From Otis tarda (lineage: Eukaryota; Chordata; Aves; Otidiformes; Otididae): a stretch of 64,000 nt of DNA. A program made the translations under genes and the position numbers. Below, one piece after another: positions 48,634 through 62,598 of the stretch (position 1 is its first letter; the number at the start of each line of letters is the position of its first letter). The DNA is taken from contig CM048554.1 of NCBI GenBank assembly GCA_026413225.1, positions 96,265,963-96,329,962 of the forward strand. The letters are read 5' to 3'. The notes under the pieces were generated by a model. The model was not told the origin of the DNA, searched no databases, and worked only from the letters and a program-made list of their open reading frames with translations.

Positions 48634-50332
48634 ATGACCCATGCCATATGGGCTGCCCATATTACTGCCACAATGAAGACTGATGTAGTCTTCATTTACC
48701 TACCTCTCAAAAGTATCTGGAAGGTCCTTGGTGCTTTTTTAGGGACCCAAACATTTCTATATATTTACGTTAAAACTCATTAGAAGTTGCCTTTTTTTAT
48801 CTTCCTTCCCTGCATTAATTTGAAGTTCCACAAGCTGAAGTTTGTGAGTGTATAGATCAATCATCAAGCCCAGGATAGCAGGCACTAATTGTCAAAGCTG
48901 TCGTGCCTGATACCCATCAAAAAATCCTGACATTATCTTGTTTCAGAGGCTAGTAAAGACTTCACAAATTGTTGTGGAATAATCACACAGAGTATGAAGA
49001 TTTTCCATGAATCTCTACACTTTTCTACAAAATTGGTTCCAGTATGAGGGAAGTTGAGATAAAATACCATATGGTTTGGTTGCAGAAAACCTGAGTATGT
49101 TTCTTTTCATCTACTTGTTTCTCCAAATAGTTAATAAATTATTACAGAGAAAGATGACAACTTAACTTGCTAGTCACACAGGGCACAGATATATGCTGTT
49201 CTGCAGTTTCTGACGGGTTGAATCAGTGGATACAGCTAAGCTGATGGAAAAAAAAAGAAGCAAAGAGACAGGTTCGAACTTCAGGATTCTTGTTGACTGC
49301 ACTTCCTTGTTATGTTATCTTGCTAAAAGTTGATTTCAGCAACATACATTAAATTCCTTTTTCTTCCAGTCAATAAAAACATAACTGATAAATCATATAA
49401 CAGGAGGTAGTATACAATATCTTAGCTTCTTCAACCTCAGGAGAGCTGTGATGGGGCAAGCTGTGCACAGTGCTATATTATGCTGATAAAAACAACACTT
49501 CTAAATTATTTGTATCAATATCAGTGTTTACCCTATGTAAGCTTCTCTATAAAGAGAAATAAAAGCAAAATGCATGTTGTGTGTGGAATTTATTTTACTT
49601 TCACCAAACTCAACTTAGAGATATTAATATTGACCCTTGGTGAGAGCTGGGTCCTTATCTCTATCATATAAACATAATTACCTGCTCTTACCATGTAAAG
49701 TTTCTGATTTAGAAAATATACTCAGAATATCATTTGAAGTCAAAAAACTTCTAATTTTTTTCTGACTCACTTCTGTAATTTTCTAGCTAACTAATTTCTG
49801 TCATTGATATATGGTTTAAGAAAAGATGTACTATGAATATGCAGTGGCAACTTATTAAACATGGGGATCAGGTCCTTATCTTGATGCAAAATAATCAAGA
49901 TTAACATATACTTTATCTGATCAATGGTGACAAAGAAATTGTTTTCAGAACTACTCCTCTGGACATGTTTCAGATAACATTACATTTAGAATAAAGTATA
50001 TTATTTACTTCCTCAGACATACCACTTAGTTGGAAAGGCTGTGTGCAAATTTAATATTCAGACTCCTTTGTTTCATTTAATTTTTAGTATGATAAAATTC
50101 AGTTTGCAGAATTCCAACTTTTACGATTGTTGTTACACTAAATGAAATGTCCTACCAGTTAATACAATAATGACCTATACCTCTAAGGATAAAAGTCTAT
50201 AGGAATCTGTTACACTCAAAATCCTGTTGTGGCCAAAAAGGAAAAACTCCATTCATACAGAAAATTATTGTTAGTCTAGTTAGAGTTTTTACAAGCTATC
50301 TTATCTGGACAACAGAGAAAAATCTTATTAAT
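48634..50332. other. AT-rich spacer containing an inverted-repeat arm
   Basis: Apart from the arm at 49206-49253, nothing recognised. Confidence 0.5.
49206..49253 (-). repeat. Right arm of a 48-bp inverted repeat
   Basis: Reverse complement of 45025-45072 (one mismatch), 4.1 kb away. Outside the arm only GTCTCTT can also be matched, across a short gap. Confidence 0.9.
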
Positions 50333-50337
50333 AATGT

Positions 50338-51035
50338 TGTGATGGTTTAGCCCGGATCACCACACAGTTTCTCACTCACCCTCCCCCTACCCAGTGGGAC
50401 GGGGGAGAGAAATTCGGAAGAAAGGAAAACTCATCGGTTGAGATAAAAACAGTTTACTAAAAATACTAAAAACCACAAAGCTAACAGGATATCAGGATAT
50501 TAATATATACAAAATATACAAAATGAACAATGTACAATTTCTTACCACCCAATGTCCGAATCAGCTACATAGCCCATCCTGAGCAGCGATCACGGAAATG
50601 ACACCGAGCAGTAAGCAAAGCAAGGATAGCAAGCTAGCAAGGTAGAGGGAACGAGAGAGAAGCAAGAGAGAAGAAAAGGATGCCAAGGGTGCCCAAACGG
50701 ATACCCAAATGGAATGGATGCCAGAAAAGAATGCCCGAAAAGAATGCCCCCTCCCATGGGCAACCCCCACTTATATACTGAGCATGACATTTATGGCATG
50801 GAATACTCTCTTTGGCCAGTTTGGATCAATTATTCTGTCTGTCTTTTGCCCAGCTTCCCACATCTGCAGGTTAACAAGACTTTAACGAGACTTGGAAAGC
50901 CAGACAGTGTCCTTGGTCTCATTAACAACAACTTGTATCATCAGAGTTTTTTTTATCAACATTCTTCACACATGAAATCCAAAACACACCAGCTACTGAG
51001 AAGAAAATAACTCCATCCCTGCTGAAACCAGGACA
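50338..51035 (-). mobile_element. Solo LTR (ERVL-like) with perfect target duplication
   Basis: A 698-bp minus-strand LTR (plus reading TGTGATGGTTTAGCCCGG to GCTGAAACCAGGACA) flanked by AATGT at 50333-50337 and 51036-51040. The inverted TATA region CTTATATACTGAGCATGAC lies at 50770-50788. It belongs to the same broad group as the LTRs at 12.8 and 32.8-34.0 kb. Intact termini and duplication indicate a fairly recent insertion. No internal retroviral sequence. Confidence 0.93.
50771..50777 (-). promoter_or_regulatory. LTR TATA box
   Basis: TTATATA (TATATAA on the minus strand), in the CAGTATATAAG-type context seen in the related LTRs. Confidence 0.65.
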
Positions 51036-51040
51036 AATGT

Positions 51041-54000
51041 GGTTAAAACTGACCAGAGAGTGAGAGCTGTAGTGGCTGAGTGGATCAGTTGCCTGTGTAA
51101 ATGACCTTCCTCTAGTTAATCAAAAAAAGTGTGAAAGTCTTCCTGAGAGAGCATGGCAATAAGCATATAGAAACTAGTAACAGGAATCATGTTTGTATTG
51201 TGATACAACCATATATTGCAATTGCTATACTGTACTTGCATTGTTATTTCACTGAATTGCTGTATTACTCTGCAAAATCACAATCCCGGGCAACATCAAA
51301 TATCTTTGAATAGATAAATTTGATATTAAAACATTAAAACTTCCTCATGTGGAATATCTGAAAGAATCTTGTCAGAGTGTTGGACTCTGACAATGGGAAA
51401 TGTGAATACTGGGTTGAATATGGTTTCTGCAGGTAAGAGTCCATGGCAATTAATGGTTTTGTTTGAATATCCTCAGTACCATGCGGAAAGTGGCAAAGAC
51501 TTTCTGTAGGAAATGATTCTCTGCAAACAGAGTTAGCCATTGTAGGATGTCTAAGTTTTAAAAACTTCAGTGTTATCTTATAAGGTTTTGAACATCAACA
51601 GTCAAACCAGGGGCTAGGATTTGATTTTGACGAATTGAGGAAAAAATTAAAAAAAGAAAAATAATGTGGAATGAAATCCAGTATGCACATTCAAAATATA
51701 CTGCTAGAATCTAGTTTTCATTAATCATTGATGCTGAGTCATGTTCACAGAACATGAAGAACACTCATTTTTTCTAAAGAATTATCTTAATACTAAATTA
51801 AGTCTTACTTACAAGAGAAAAAGACCTAGTTGCTCAGCAAAACTTAGTGCCACAGGAAAGTGAACTACAAAGAAAATGTGTTTACCAATTTTTCTAGCAC
51901 ATATTTTTTTTTCACTAAAATCCACCTACTGGGACTGTGCTAGCATGTGTTTCCAAGGTTAGAAAATGACACACTAAATTCCAGAGAGATTGGATTTTTC
52001 TGAAGAACATTTCTTAATGAGCAGAAGACCTTTGGAAATTCATAAGCTGATAATAAATTTTGCTCCTAAATTTTTTCCTGTCTCTCAGTTCTACATCCAT
52101 TGTGCAAAAAAAAAAAAAAAAAAAGAGGAGAAAAATACCCTGTTATAAGAAAAAATTTTTAAAATTTGCAACTGGCTTCACTACTTTTGGTAACAAAGCT
52201 TAACTCAAAAATGTTGTTCAAGGTTGTGAGTCTTTAGTAGTGTCATCCTGATACTTTGAGTTACTTTCCAAAACAACTGATAGTAAAGGTGCTTAAGTCA
52301 GCACTACATCTTGGCCAAATAAGCAACTTCCTAAACTATCCGCTGCATGATTGTAATCCCATTCTGGAATCTCTAATGCTGTCATGAGTTCTTATGCAGA
52401 AGTGCTCATTTCAGGCTATAGCGTCTTCTGCAGTGAGCTGGTAACCAACAGATAGTTGACCTTCCCTGTATGATTTGTAGTATTAATGGTGGAGATTATA
52501 ATATTTAAAAAAAATACAGTAATAATGATTTCTGCCCCTGTTTTGGAGCTATTAGGTCAAACTGGAGCTATTAGGACCTGTTAAGGTCTCATGTGGACAT
52601 ACAGAAAAGAAAGTGTGTGAGGCTACTGATTCCTAGTCTGCTAGATTCTAAAAGTATATTATGCTAATGCATGTTATGAGTTTCTAATATTTTTCTGAGT
52701 TTGTTTGTTTCATTGGTCTTTGCTTAAAGGACTAGATTTTTCAAGCAATGGTCCCGTTAACTGTGTGCAGTGTAGCTCCTAATAGCCTGCAGATATTTGC
52801 TGCTGTAACCAGGAATGTAGAAATGTAAATCCTTATCAACACCCACAAGCAGTTAATTAACAAGCAAATGGCCTTAAATTCAGCCACAGAAATGGATGTC
52901 AGATTAAGGATAACATGGAAATTTCATGTTTAATGATCAGGCTTAGAAAAACAAGTCTTACTTCCAGCCTGTGCTGCTTAATTTTAGCTTAATATAAATT
53001 TAAAAACTAGCTTATTTTCCAGCATAGTTGATTCTAACATATACAACATGGACACGCATTGCTTGCCAAATTACTTAGACATATAGCAACAGGGAGAAAT
53101 TATACTTCCTGACTAGGGGATGCAAACTCCATAGTTTTATGTTAGAGAAAGAGAAGCTCAGCATCACACTACAAGAGATCTGAACTTCTTGCTGAGGACT
53201 ATCAGGAAAAATACGTGTAGGCTGGTAATTTGGTTAGTAATGGAAATTTTTCACTGACAGAGATAAAATGGAAGCTGATTTTAATGTACACATTTTTATA
53301 GAAGATAGATCTAATCCTTTTCTTTGCATAGTCTATGTATTCACCGTAATTTCGTATGGCAATTTCTATACAAGCATGTAACTTCCTAACTCAATTAAGT
53401 TTTTGACCAAATACTATTGTGTACATTTTGACAAAGCTTCAGTTTTACACCTTCTTCTAAAACATATCTTTTTCCTCAATTCTCTCTCTAAAAAAAACCA
53501 GTAATACAGCTGAACAATATCCTGGAAAAAACTTGTAACTCCTTTTTATCTCATGCAACCTATGAGAATATTATCAAAGCAGTAACAATCTTTGTAAAAG
53601 AGAACAAGACATACATATATGTAGAAGACTTCAAAAACAACCTTGTTACACTTATCTTCCTTTAACACTACAGTTTTATTTATGCTATGACACCACCACA
53701 CATATTTTAAAATACAGAAGTAGGTAGAAGGGCAAACCACCAAAAACATTTTAAAATTTATACTTACAGACAAATATGTAATATGAAACTTGAGTAAATA
53801 TGGAGTAAAATTTTGTAACCAGCACATTTTGTTACACATGCATAGCAAATATTTTTGCTCTTTACAAATGTAAAATTTACTATGAGAACAAAAAAAAAAC
53901 CCAGAACATAAGCAATTAAAAATATGAATACATTGCAGCTCTGCATAGAAGAAAGTCTACTTTATAGTGCTTATCTTGTTCCACATGGCACTTTTGGTAA

Positions 54001-57000
54001 TTAAATCTTTAATACATTAACTAAGCAGAAAATAGAAATGGAGGAGTGGGATAATCACATATTCTCTTTTACATCAGAAATAATGGCTTGAAGACCCTGG
54101 AGGTATAGTACCTTTATTCATTACAGTGAAATCAAGGAGGAGTATGAGGATGCTATAATATCAGATAAATTAAGGTTTACGGTAAGCCATTGCTAGAAAG
54201 CAGCTGCAGTCAGAGCAGCTAGTAAGAGTCTTTTCATCAGTTGAGTGGCATTACCTGAAGTTCCTTGATGGATATTCAAACTCATAAAAAGAAAAAACAA
54301 TATGAAAAGATTGTACAGGACCTGTAACGAATTTTTCAATGTTGCAAAGCAGTGACTATTACCCCTACTGTAGGAGAAAAAATGGACATGAAGGCAGCTT
54401 TCATTTGGTCATAAATTCAGGAATACATTTTGTACAACGATTACTTAAAGAAATACTACTGGCTTCCTCGTTATACACCTTGAGATTTTCTAATAAAAAG
54501 TGCTGTTATAAGAGGTAAGCATTATAACTTTACAACTACAGATGAGAAGAATGACTGGATTTCAAGGTTTTGTAAGGTATATGAACTCATACACTGTATT
54601 CCAAATGATAACTGGAGCTCCAAAGGTAGCTCAAGTACTTTGTCATGTAGTTGAGAAAGGTTATAATAAATCTCAAAAGACCCAAGAAGCTTGAATTCAG
54701 GGAATGAGTTCTGCAAAATACTGGCAAATTCTGTTTCTATCGTGTTTAACAGACTTAACAGAGACAGAGTCCTTCTCCATAACAGTGGCCCCTTGCTGTT
54801 ATTGTAACCATTCATCCATTATAAACCTTACCAAATACCATTGGCACAGCTTAGTTCATGGAGTGCCAAGAAGTTACCTTTCTTGTTCCAGTAAGACCTA
54901 TCACTACTACTGCTACTATTATTTTTCTTTTTGCTTTATACATTCTTATGCTCAATAATCCTTAAGGTTTTGTCAAAGACCATTAAGTTTCTCTGCAAAC
55001 TTTTATCAATAGTTTTTCAGTGTACAGAAATCACTAAGACTGTCTATGCTTTTAAAGAGTGCTTTAAATACTCAATTTACTAAAATTACAGGAAAATGTC
55101 TTTTAGCCCATGTACATTTACAGCTAGGCTGTAAAGATTATTCAGATCCTATTTGCAGTGATTCTTACTATTCTTGAGAATGACTACTTAATTTAGATGC
55201 ATTAGTAAATATTAAGACATTTTTAAAGGAAGGCACATGACTTCAGAAGTTAAAAATGTAACATGAATTATCTATTTTTCAAGATGTTTTCTTCATTCCT
55301 TGTCATCTGAAATCTATATTTTCAGGTATGCATTGTATAAGAAACTACATTGATATTTACACATTAAACATATTTTAACAGGCATTTTAAATATAATTCC
55401 ACAGCTTAAAAAGAAAATATTATGGTAAACATTTTTTATTAAGCAATTTATTTGTAATGGGTATTTTCAATCGATCCCTGTTAGACTGACCACTTTTCTG
55501 TTCATCCACCAGAAGACTGTTCTCTTAAAAAACACAACATCAAATCTCCTAAAGTCCTCTATTAATTCAGTCATGCCACCATGGATTGTAATCCTGTCAG
55601 ACGTAACAAGCTAAGCAGATTCAGGTTGAATTAATAGTAGAGTTGGGGACCTCCAAGGAACACTTCAGTGTTAAAGCAAGTTTTTTAGTGCTACTGACTC
55701 CGTGGGAGACACCTTTTATGTGAGTTAGTACTGAACTAATACCCCAGCCAGGGAATTCTAAAAGACACTACAATTAGGATGCAATAGGCTGGAGTGCTCA
55801 GAAATAGAGAAAGGGAGAAAAAATATGGCCAATGTGGCTGCAAGTGTCTTAATGTATGAAGTAGAAAAAAGCAACTGGAAAAGACAAAAGAAAGCAAATT
55901 CCTGTTGCCAGCAGGGAAAACAAGGAAAATACTAATGCAGAATAGAATATAAAAATATCTTACGGTGGGATAGTAAAATGTAAAATCATTTGATGTGATG
56001 AGTTTCAGATCATTTTACTGATGTATATGATGAATTTCTAACAACATATCAAGGAAGAAGAGCTAGATAAAAATAGAGAGACATAAAATTCATTCTCGAT
56101 CAGGTTTAGCTGATATGCTGCTTGCATTATATGTTAAAACCAGCCTTCCACAGAATCAGTCCACCAGGAGTCTTTACATAATTATAAAAGAAGGGATTTT
56201 CTGCTACAAAACTCTTAGTACACAAGACAAGGTAGATATTTAATAAATACTGAAGTAAAGAATATAAATTCTATGGAAATCTAGTCTAATATTTTTAAAT
56301 AATGGCCATTAGTAAAAAAAAAAAAGTGTATTTTCATACATGGTTTCTCCTTCCCAGAGCAAAATGTCTCACCTCTCTTCTCATCAACAAGTATCTTGGA
56401 AAGAAAATAAAAGAAGGTGAGCTCTTTATTGCAAAATATTTCCTTAGTTTTACCAGTTAGGCAGTATTAGCTCATCTTTAGCTATATCTCAAAATCAGCT
56501 CACTTCTCCTTTTCCTAATGTCATCAGCAAGCAGCTAAAGCCATCTTCAATATCAAGTATATCTCATCCTCTGGCTTGATTATATTTTCTTTAATTTAAG
56601 GTAAAGTAAGCAGTGTTCACAAAAATTTACAGAAATTGCTGCCCAAAGACACAGTCTGTATTACATGCACAAGCTGCCTGGATAAGACTCTCTCCAGACC
56701 TCATAAGGAATGTGTTGTGGAAAATGCTGGTAAAATGGCTAAACAAGTATTACTCTAAGATTGAGTTGATATATTAACAGAGAAAGACAAAAAATGGGGG
56801 ATAAAAATTTTGTAAAAGTTATATGATAGTCCGTATCATACCACTTGGGCAGTAAGTCAAATCAACAGATAGAGCTTCCATTAATGTTTCAGTTGAAGCT
56901 TTCCATATAAGAAAAAAAATAGGAATTTTCTGCATAAATTCATAATACTGAACTCCACTGGTCAAGTTTCTAATCACTCTGATGTTAAATAGAGTTGACA

Positions 57001-58539
57001 GAACTTCTATCTATGGTAGAAGTTGACAGAATTTTTTATTCTATGACTCTATGAATACTTAGCAAGGTACTACTCATATAAATTATTAAACATTTGCTGA
57101 TAATATTCAGTGGAAAGCATATGAGAAGCTAGAAGTGCATTGAATTTTTAAGTATTAGTTGTGAATACAACTTCTAAATATGCACTTAAGTTATATGGAA
57201 GGTAAAGCTTTCAAAAGATTGCTATGGAATGTTTTAATATTTTATATAAATCCTGAAAAAATATATTAGAACTTAGTTTCTGGAATAAAGGAAGAAGATT
57301 CTAAAACCAATCCCCTTCTCTACCAAATATTCAACAGTAAAATGATATGACTCCAATTGTTTTTCTGAGTATCATGCTACTGGAAATTTGATACATGTGA
57401 GAGTCTGTTAGGCATTATTTCCTTGATTTTTTCCACGGCTCATATAGAAAATAGTCAGTTTTGCATTTTTAGCAACACTTTCATTCTTAAAAGTAAAATC
57501 AAAAAACTTTTCCTTATATGAATGTAATCCTAGAATCATGAATAAATCATTATTCAGTACAGCACAATGCATTTATATATTGTGCATGATGACTCCCTAT
57601 TTTAGATGATGCTAAGCATCATCCAAAGACAGTAGTACTGCTGCTAGCAAATGAAAAAATGTTGTGGATGTAACAGAAAAAAGTTATGTCTTGGTGGAAG
57701 GTTAATGTCTTCATTTGGAAATTATTACTTTAAGAAGATATTTCCCAAAACTTGTGTCCAGTGATGTTTTATTTACCATTCTTCCTATTACAAAGAATTT
57801 TTCCCTTTTCTTTGAAATTCTCTTAAGTATACAAATTTATTTCCAAAATTCAGCAATTTTGCATTTTGAGATTAGGATCTGACAACAATTTAATGTGAAA
57901 AAATTTCTGGTTAAAATTATTAGACAGAAGCAGCTCTTATGAGAGTGCGGCACACTGGTTCTTATATATACAGTTAATTTTAGATAAAGAAGTTACTTTA
58001 AAATCATTGAACAGAGGTATTTCCTAAACCCAGAAAATTCTTATGGATTATCAGTTTACAAATGTTATTTTGTTGCAAATGTTACTGATTTACAGGATAT
58101 CTGCTATGAAAAACAGCCATGTCCCTCTGTATTATAATTATAGGTAGTCTGCAGATTAGAAAGCTTTGTTTATTCAGACACACATAGTGCTAAACATAGT
58201 CTTTGTAACTGGGTATGGCAGCTTGCCAGGAGATAAGGTTTACCAGAGCACTGCCTATGCAAATACATTTCTCTCTTTTTCTTGTGAAGTAATAATCCTT
58301 ACATTTCTAACTGTTCCCTGTCGCATGTTGGCCAGATAGGGCATGACCGCTGAACATTGATCAGAAAAGCTGGCAGATGGGACAAGAACTGAAGCTCTGC
58401 CCTGAATGAGGTCCTGCACATTTAATAATCCCTGAAAACTTGCAAGAATGGTTCTCATTTAATCACAAATGGCTGGAAGTGCCCATGGGAAAATACCAAT
58501 GCAAATTAATATGATTTGCCTACACTAAAATATATGAAA
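51041..58539. other. Long AT-rich spacer, nothing recognised
   Basis: 7.5 kb without recognised repeats, the longest such stretch in the window. It contains a 19-A run at 52106-52124. Open frames at 53546-53848 and 54522-54815 (minus) and 58255-58458 (minus) are unassigned. Confidence 0.45.
52106..52124. repeat. Poly-A run
   Basis: 19 consecutive A, with no retrotransposed sequence recognised upstream. Confidence 0.9.
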
Positions 58540-58544
58540 GCCTG

Positions 58545-59644
58545 TGTCATGGTTCAGCCCTGATCGGGACCAGACTACGCAGTCTCTCTCTCGCTCCGCC
58601 CACCCTCTTAGAGAACAGGGGGAGATGATATAAGGAAAAACGGCTCGAGGTTTGAAATAAGGATGGGGAGAAATCCTTAAAGTTACTGTCATGGGCAAAA
58701 CAGACTTGACTTGGGGAAAACCATTTATTTCTAAAACTAGCAGGAGAATGAGACAGGGAACAAGATAACCTCCCTCCACCCCTCCCTCTTTCCAAGCTTA
58801 ACATTATCTGTACTACCTTCCTCCCGCCTAAGTGGCACAGGGGTGAAGAGGGAATGGGGGTCACAGTCAGTTCATCACGCGTTGTTTCATGCCACTGCTT
58901 CATGGTCAGAGGAAGAACTCCTTGCATTCCTCCCCTGCTCCTTCATGGGGTCCCACCCACGGGCCACAGCCCTTCATAAAACTGCTCCGGTGTGGGTCAT
59001 CTCTTCCACAGGGTGCAGTCCCTCCAGAACAGCTGCCCCAGCACAGGCCCTCCATGGGCCACAGCCTCCTTGAGGCCTCCACCTGCTCTGGCGTGGGGTC
59101 CTCCACAGGCTGCAGGTGAATCTCTGCTCCTCCATGGACCTCCATGGGCTGCAGGGGGACAACCTGCATGGTCATCACCACAGGCTGCAGGGGAATCTTG
59201 GCCAGGAGCCGCATTACTCCTCCCTCCTCCTTCTGAACTGACCTTGGCATCTGAAGCCGTTCCTCACAACAGGCTGGTAGATGCCTCTCAGGATTCTTTT
59301 TACATCTGTTCTGGTTTTGTTTAGTGAGGGGGGGCCTAAGGTGGTAGCTTCTGTAGGAAACTGCTAGAAGTTGCTCCCCTTGGTTCAGTGGACTCGGCCA
59401 GGCCTAGGGCAGACCTTCTGCTGGCCAAGGCTGAGCCAATTGGTAGCAGAATGTCCCATGATAACGCCTCTGCGATAACATATTTAAGAAGGGGAAAACA
59501 GGAAAAAAATAAAGAGAAGAGAAGATGTGAAGCATCTGAGTGGGGGCAGAGAGGGGGAGGCGCAAGCCTTGTGGGCCTTGCAGGCCTCAGCCTCTGGCCT
59601 CCTGCTGGGCAGCCGACTGGGCCCAACTTGGCCTGGCCAGAATA
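58545..59644 (-). mobile_element. LTR of the 1.1-kb family with an inverted 5' block
   Basis: 58545-59306 is the minus-strand 3' two-thirds of the LTR (plus reading TGTCATGGTTCAGCCC; poly(A) signal complement of 58724-58729). At 59307 the sequence switches to the LTR 5' block in plus orientation (TGTTCTGGTTTTGTTTAG to GGCCCAACTTGGCCTGGCC, about 330 bp). The end is CCAGAATA (59637-59644), resembling the inverse of an LTR start. The whole composite is flanked by GCCTG at 58540-58544 and 59645-59649. The shared LTR frame (58906-59250, minus) is open but reads past its usual stop. Confidence 0.88.
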
Positions 59645-59649
59645 GCCTG

Positions 59650-62598
59650 TAAGCAAGATTTCTAGAAAAGGGAAAAAAAACCCAACATCTGCATCGCCAT
59701 AAAAGTTATGTCTTAGTCAGCCTCTGTATAATAGTTGACAAGACACATTCCCTGGTAAAAGTCTATCGATCATAGATACTGTTTCTAAATCTTAGTAAAC
59801 ATGTTCAGCCATGAAGGATAGGTTATGCCTCTAGCTAGTTATTAAAAAATGCTGCAGGTAGCAGAGCAAAGAACATGGAGAATCTTTAAAACTGAAAGTG
59901 ACTTCTGTAGAGTACAAAAAACAGATTGGTTCTTGCCCCATCATCCCCGGTGAATGTAATCCAACCATATACATTAGCTATTCAAGCTCAGTTCATTTTC
60001 TTAAACAGTAAAGATATTCAAGATATCCACATATGGATGACAATGCAAGAAGACCTGTGTCATTCTGAAGAGGCAGTTAAAGTCCCACAGATGATAGCAT
60101 TTCAGACGGCATTAGGTGCTGATGAATGATCATCAGCTCTATGAAACTGTACAAAATCCTTCCTCTTGTACTGCAAAAAAGATTCATAGAGAGAATGACC
60201 TTATAGTTTCCTTATGGAAGTACACTAGTGGCATAATAAATTGCCTCAGAAAGAAATCTGGTCACCTAGTAGCTGCTCTGGCCTGAAAATTTCCAAATCT
60301 GAGGATAACTAATATATTTTCAAGGATGGTTCCAATTCACTGCCAAGGCCATTCACTGTTTCTCTGTTGACTTAACTACTTTTCCTTGCCTTTATCCAGT
60401 TCTCCTGACCATTATTCATTTTGCATAAACAGTATTCATACGCCTGTGCTTTGACCAGGACAACTCCACCATGTAATGACAAGCAGTTTCCCCTCTGGCT
60501 TAGTGTCTAAAAATTAATCATACATATAGTTCTTCTTCACAGTTACTCATTATAAAGAGTAATGTATTTCAGAATTTGTACAAATGTAAAAACCACCTTA
60601 CTATGTTCTGACTTGCTTTGCATATGTCGTTGCTCCTTGTGCCTCACTAATTTATTTATACAGTTCACATGAAAAATTGGTGCCAACATTTAAATTCCTT
60701 TCTTTCAGTTATGTAAATGCGAGTGAAGGAACCTAAGTCGAGATGAACTTTTGTTTAAAAACATATACTTAGCTGCACTAGAGGTCTTAATAGGTAGATA
60801 AACTTACCACAAAGAATCCCTGAGTCTATAAGGAAGTTTAACCAGCAAATTTTCCTGGGCTCTTCTATCACACTGCAGAATCTTGCCCTGCTCCTTGCAG
60901 AAGGCTGTTAATGTTACTGTTGCAACATCTTATTTTTTCATAAAATTGTCGTTTAAGAATAGTTTGCTTGTCTTTTTTTTCATGATAGTGAGTACCTCTC
61001 CTTACCATACAAGTAGCTGATAAATTCTGAATTCTTTGTGCTGAAACCAGATCCACAGATTGATGCAGAAGTATCAGAAGTAGAGTTTGGATTAATTTCT
61101 GGGTATGACTGCATTAGGAAAGTTGGTAAGCTGTTAGCATGTTCCATGCTTTACTTTGACCTGAGCTCTTTAGCGGTCTCCCAGCCAATGCCCAGACTGG
61201 GTTCAGGAATTAGCACGGGCCAGTTACCATTCCCAAAGGCAATTTGATACATTCACCCTTCTTTGGATGGGAAGAGAGTTTAGCTATGCAAACACAAGTT
61301 AAGCTGTGCCAGCTGGTCTCAGTGCCTGAGAGCCTTTAATTTACTAGAGTGGACATAGCCTGTGTATCTAAACATCATAAAAGTTAAAAATATATATTAC
61401 TTGGCACTGGAATGAATGGTTATTGATATAGATACAGTATTGATTAATACTTGTAGCTTCTTCCAGGTTTGGTAACAAAATCACATCAATATTAGTCTGT
61501 ATAAAATAAATTTTAGGATCTTTAGCTGAATTAATAAGGCTGCACACCGGGACAAATAGAAGAACAGTCAGCCCAGAAGAAGCTCTGAACTAGTTCCTGT
61601 CTTCTCTGTGCTCCTTGAACATAACCTGTACTTGAGTGTTGCAATTAGTCTGGCTGTTTAGAGGAAACTTTCTTTTACATTCACATCCTCCATCCACACA
61701 GTCAGTAGCAAGGTACAATTTATCCCTTGAAGCATGTATTAATTAATCCAATATCCTATCAATTCTTATTGTTCAACAACTATATAAAATGGGGCAAATC
61801 TTCATAATTTTTTTGTGGGAGTATGTTGCAGTAAAGAATGAATACAAGCTGATATTGATGTAATGAACTGAAAACCTACTTGTTAGTACTCTGTACCTCC
61901 AGCAGCAAAATACTAACTTTACAGTAGATTTATTTCAGCTTTTTGTTTCAAAAGCTGCTGATTTGTACACCAAGTCTGCTTAACTAAGTTATCTGACATT
62001 TGTAACCCGACCAGAATTATAGACTCAGATGCTAGTATCAAAACAAGCCAGGTTTAATGATCAGACTGCTCATACAGCAATTTTTATATATAACAAACAT
62101 TTCTTTAAAAGTCCAATACATAACTTGGATTAGTTGTGGACAGGCCGAATTGACTCAGTTGGCCTCTATTGGACTTTTACCTCAAACTAAGAATGACCAT
62201 GGCAACAATAAAAAAAGCTCTGTTTTCTCAGAGATAACAACTCTTGAGCCATCTGTTACATTTTCCAGACACAAAAACGTTATTTTTATATCATCCATGT
62301 CAGTTTCTTGTGTGTTTTCTTCCTCTTCTTAAGCTAATATGTTAATTGCTTTCAAACTGACATAAATCTCAGTTTATAGTTGCATTTGCAGACTTTCATA
62401 GAGCATATAAGTATTTAGTTCATAAACACCTTTAATACAAATATTCTGAAGATGTTCCAGCGTAATTTTTTTTTCTTAGTTACATTAGGGATACTGTTTT
62501 AGGAAAAAGGCTGTTTTGCCACCACTGACAAGATAGATTTAACAACGAATGATAAATTGCGGAATAACTGAAAGTCTTATCACTTTAGCTGTCTACTT
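59650..62598. other. AT-rich spacer, nothing firmly recognised
   Basis: Mostly unique-looking. A 13-bp-arm inverted repeat (TAAAAGTCCAATA at 62106-62118, complement at 62167-62179) lies within 61990-62330, a stretch that could be an unidentified old LTR but cannot be assigned. Confidence 0.4.
62106..62179. repeat. 13-bp inverted repeat with 48-bp spacer
   Basis: TAAAAGTCCAATA and its exact reverse complement. Confidence 0.8.

Noticed and set aside
47947..48665. ATTAC on both sides of the truncated LTR as a target duplication
   Set aside because: The right-hand ATTAC is preceded by sequence that is not an LTR terminus, and about 27 bp of non-LTR sequence intervenes. A 5-mer match by chance is likely.
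57029..57052. TTTTTATTCTATGACTCTATGA as a CR1 tail
   Set aside because: Only octamer-like sequence is present, with no CR1 3' UTR upstream. Too short to support.
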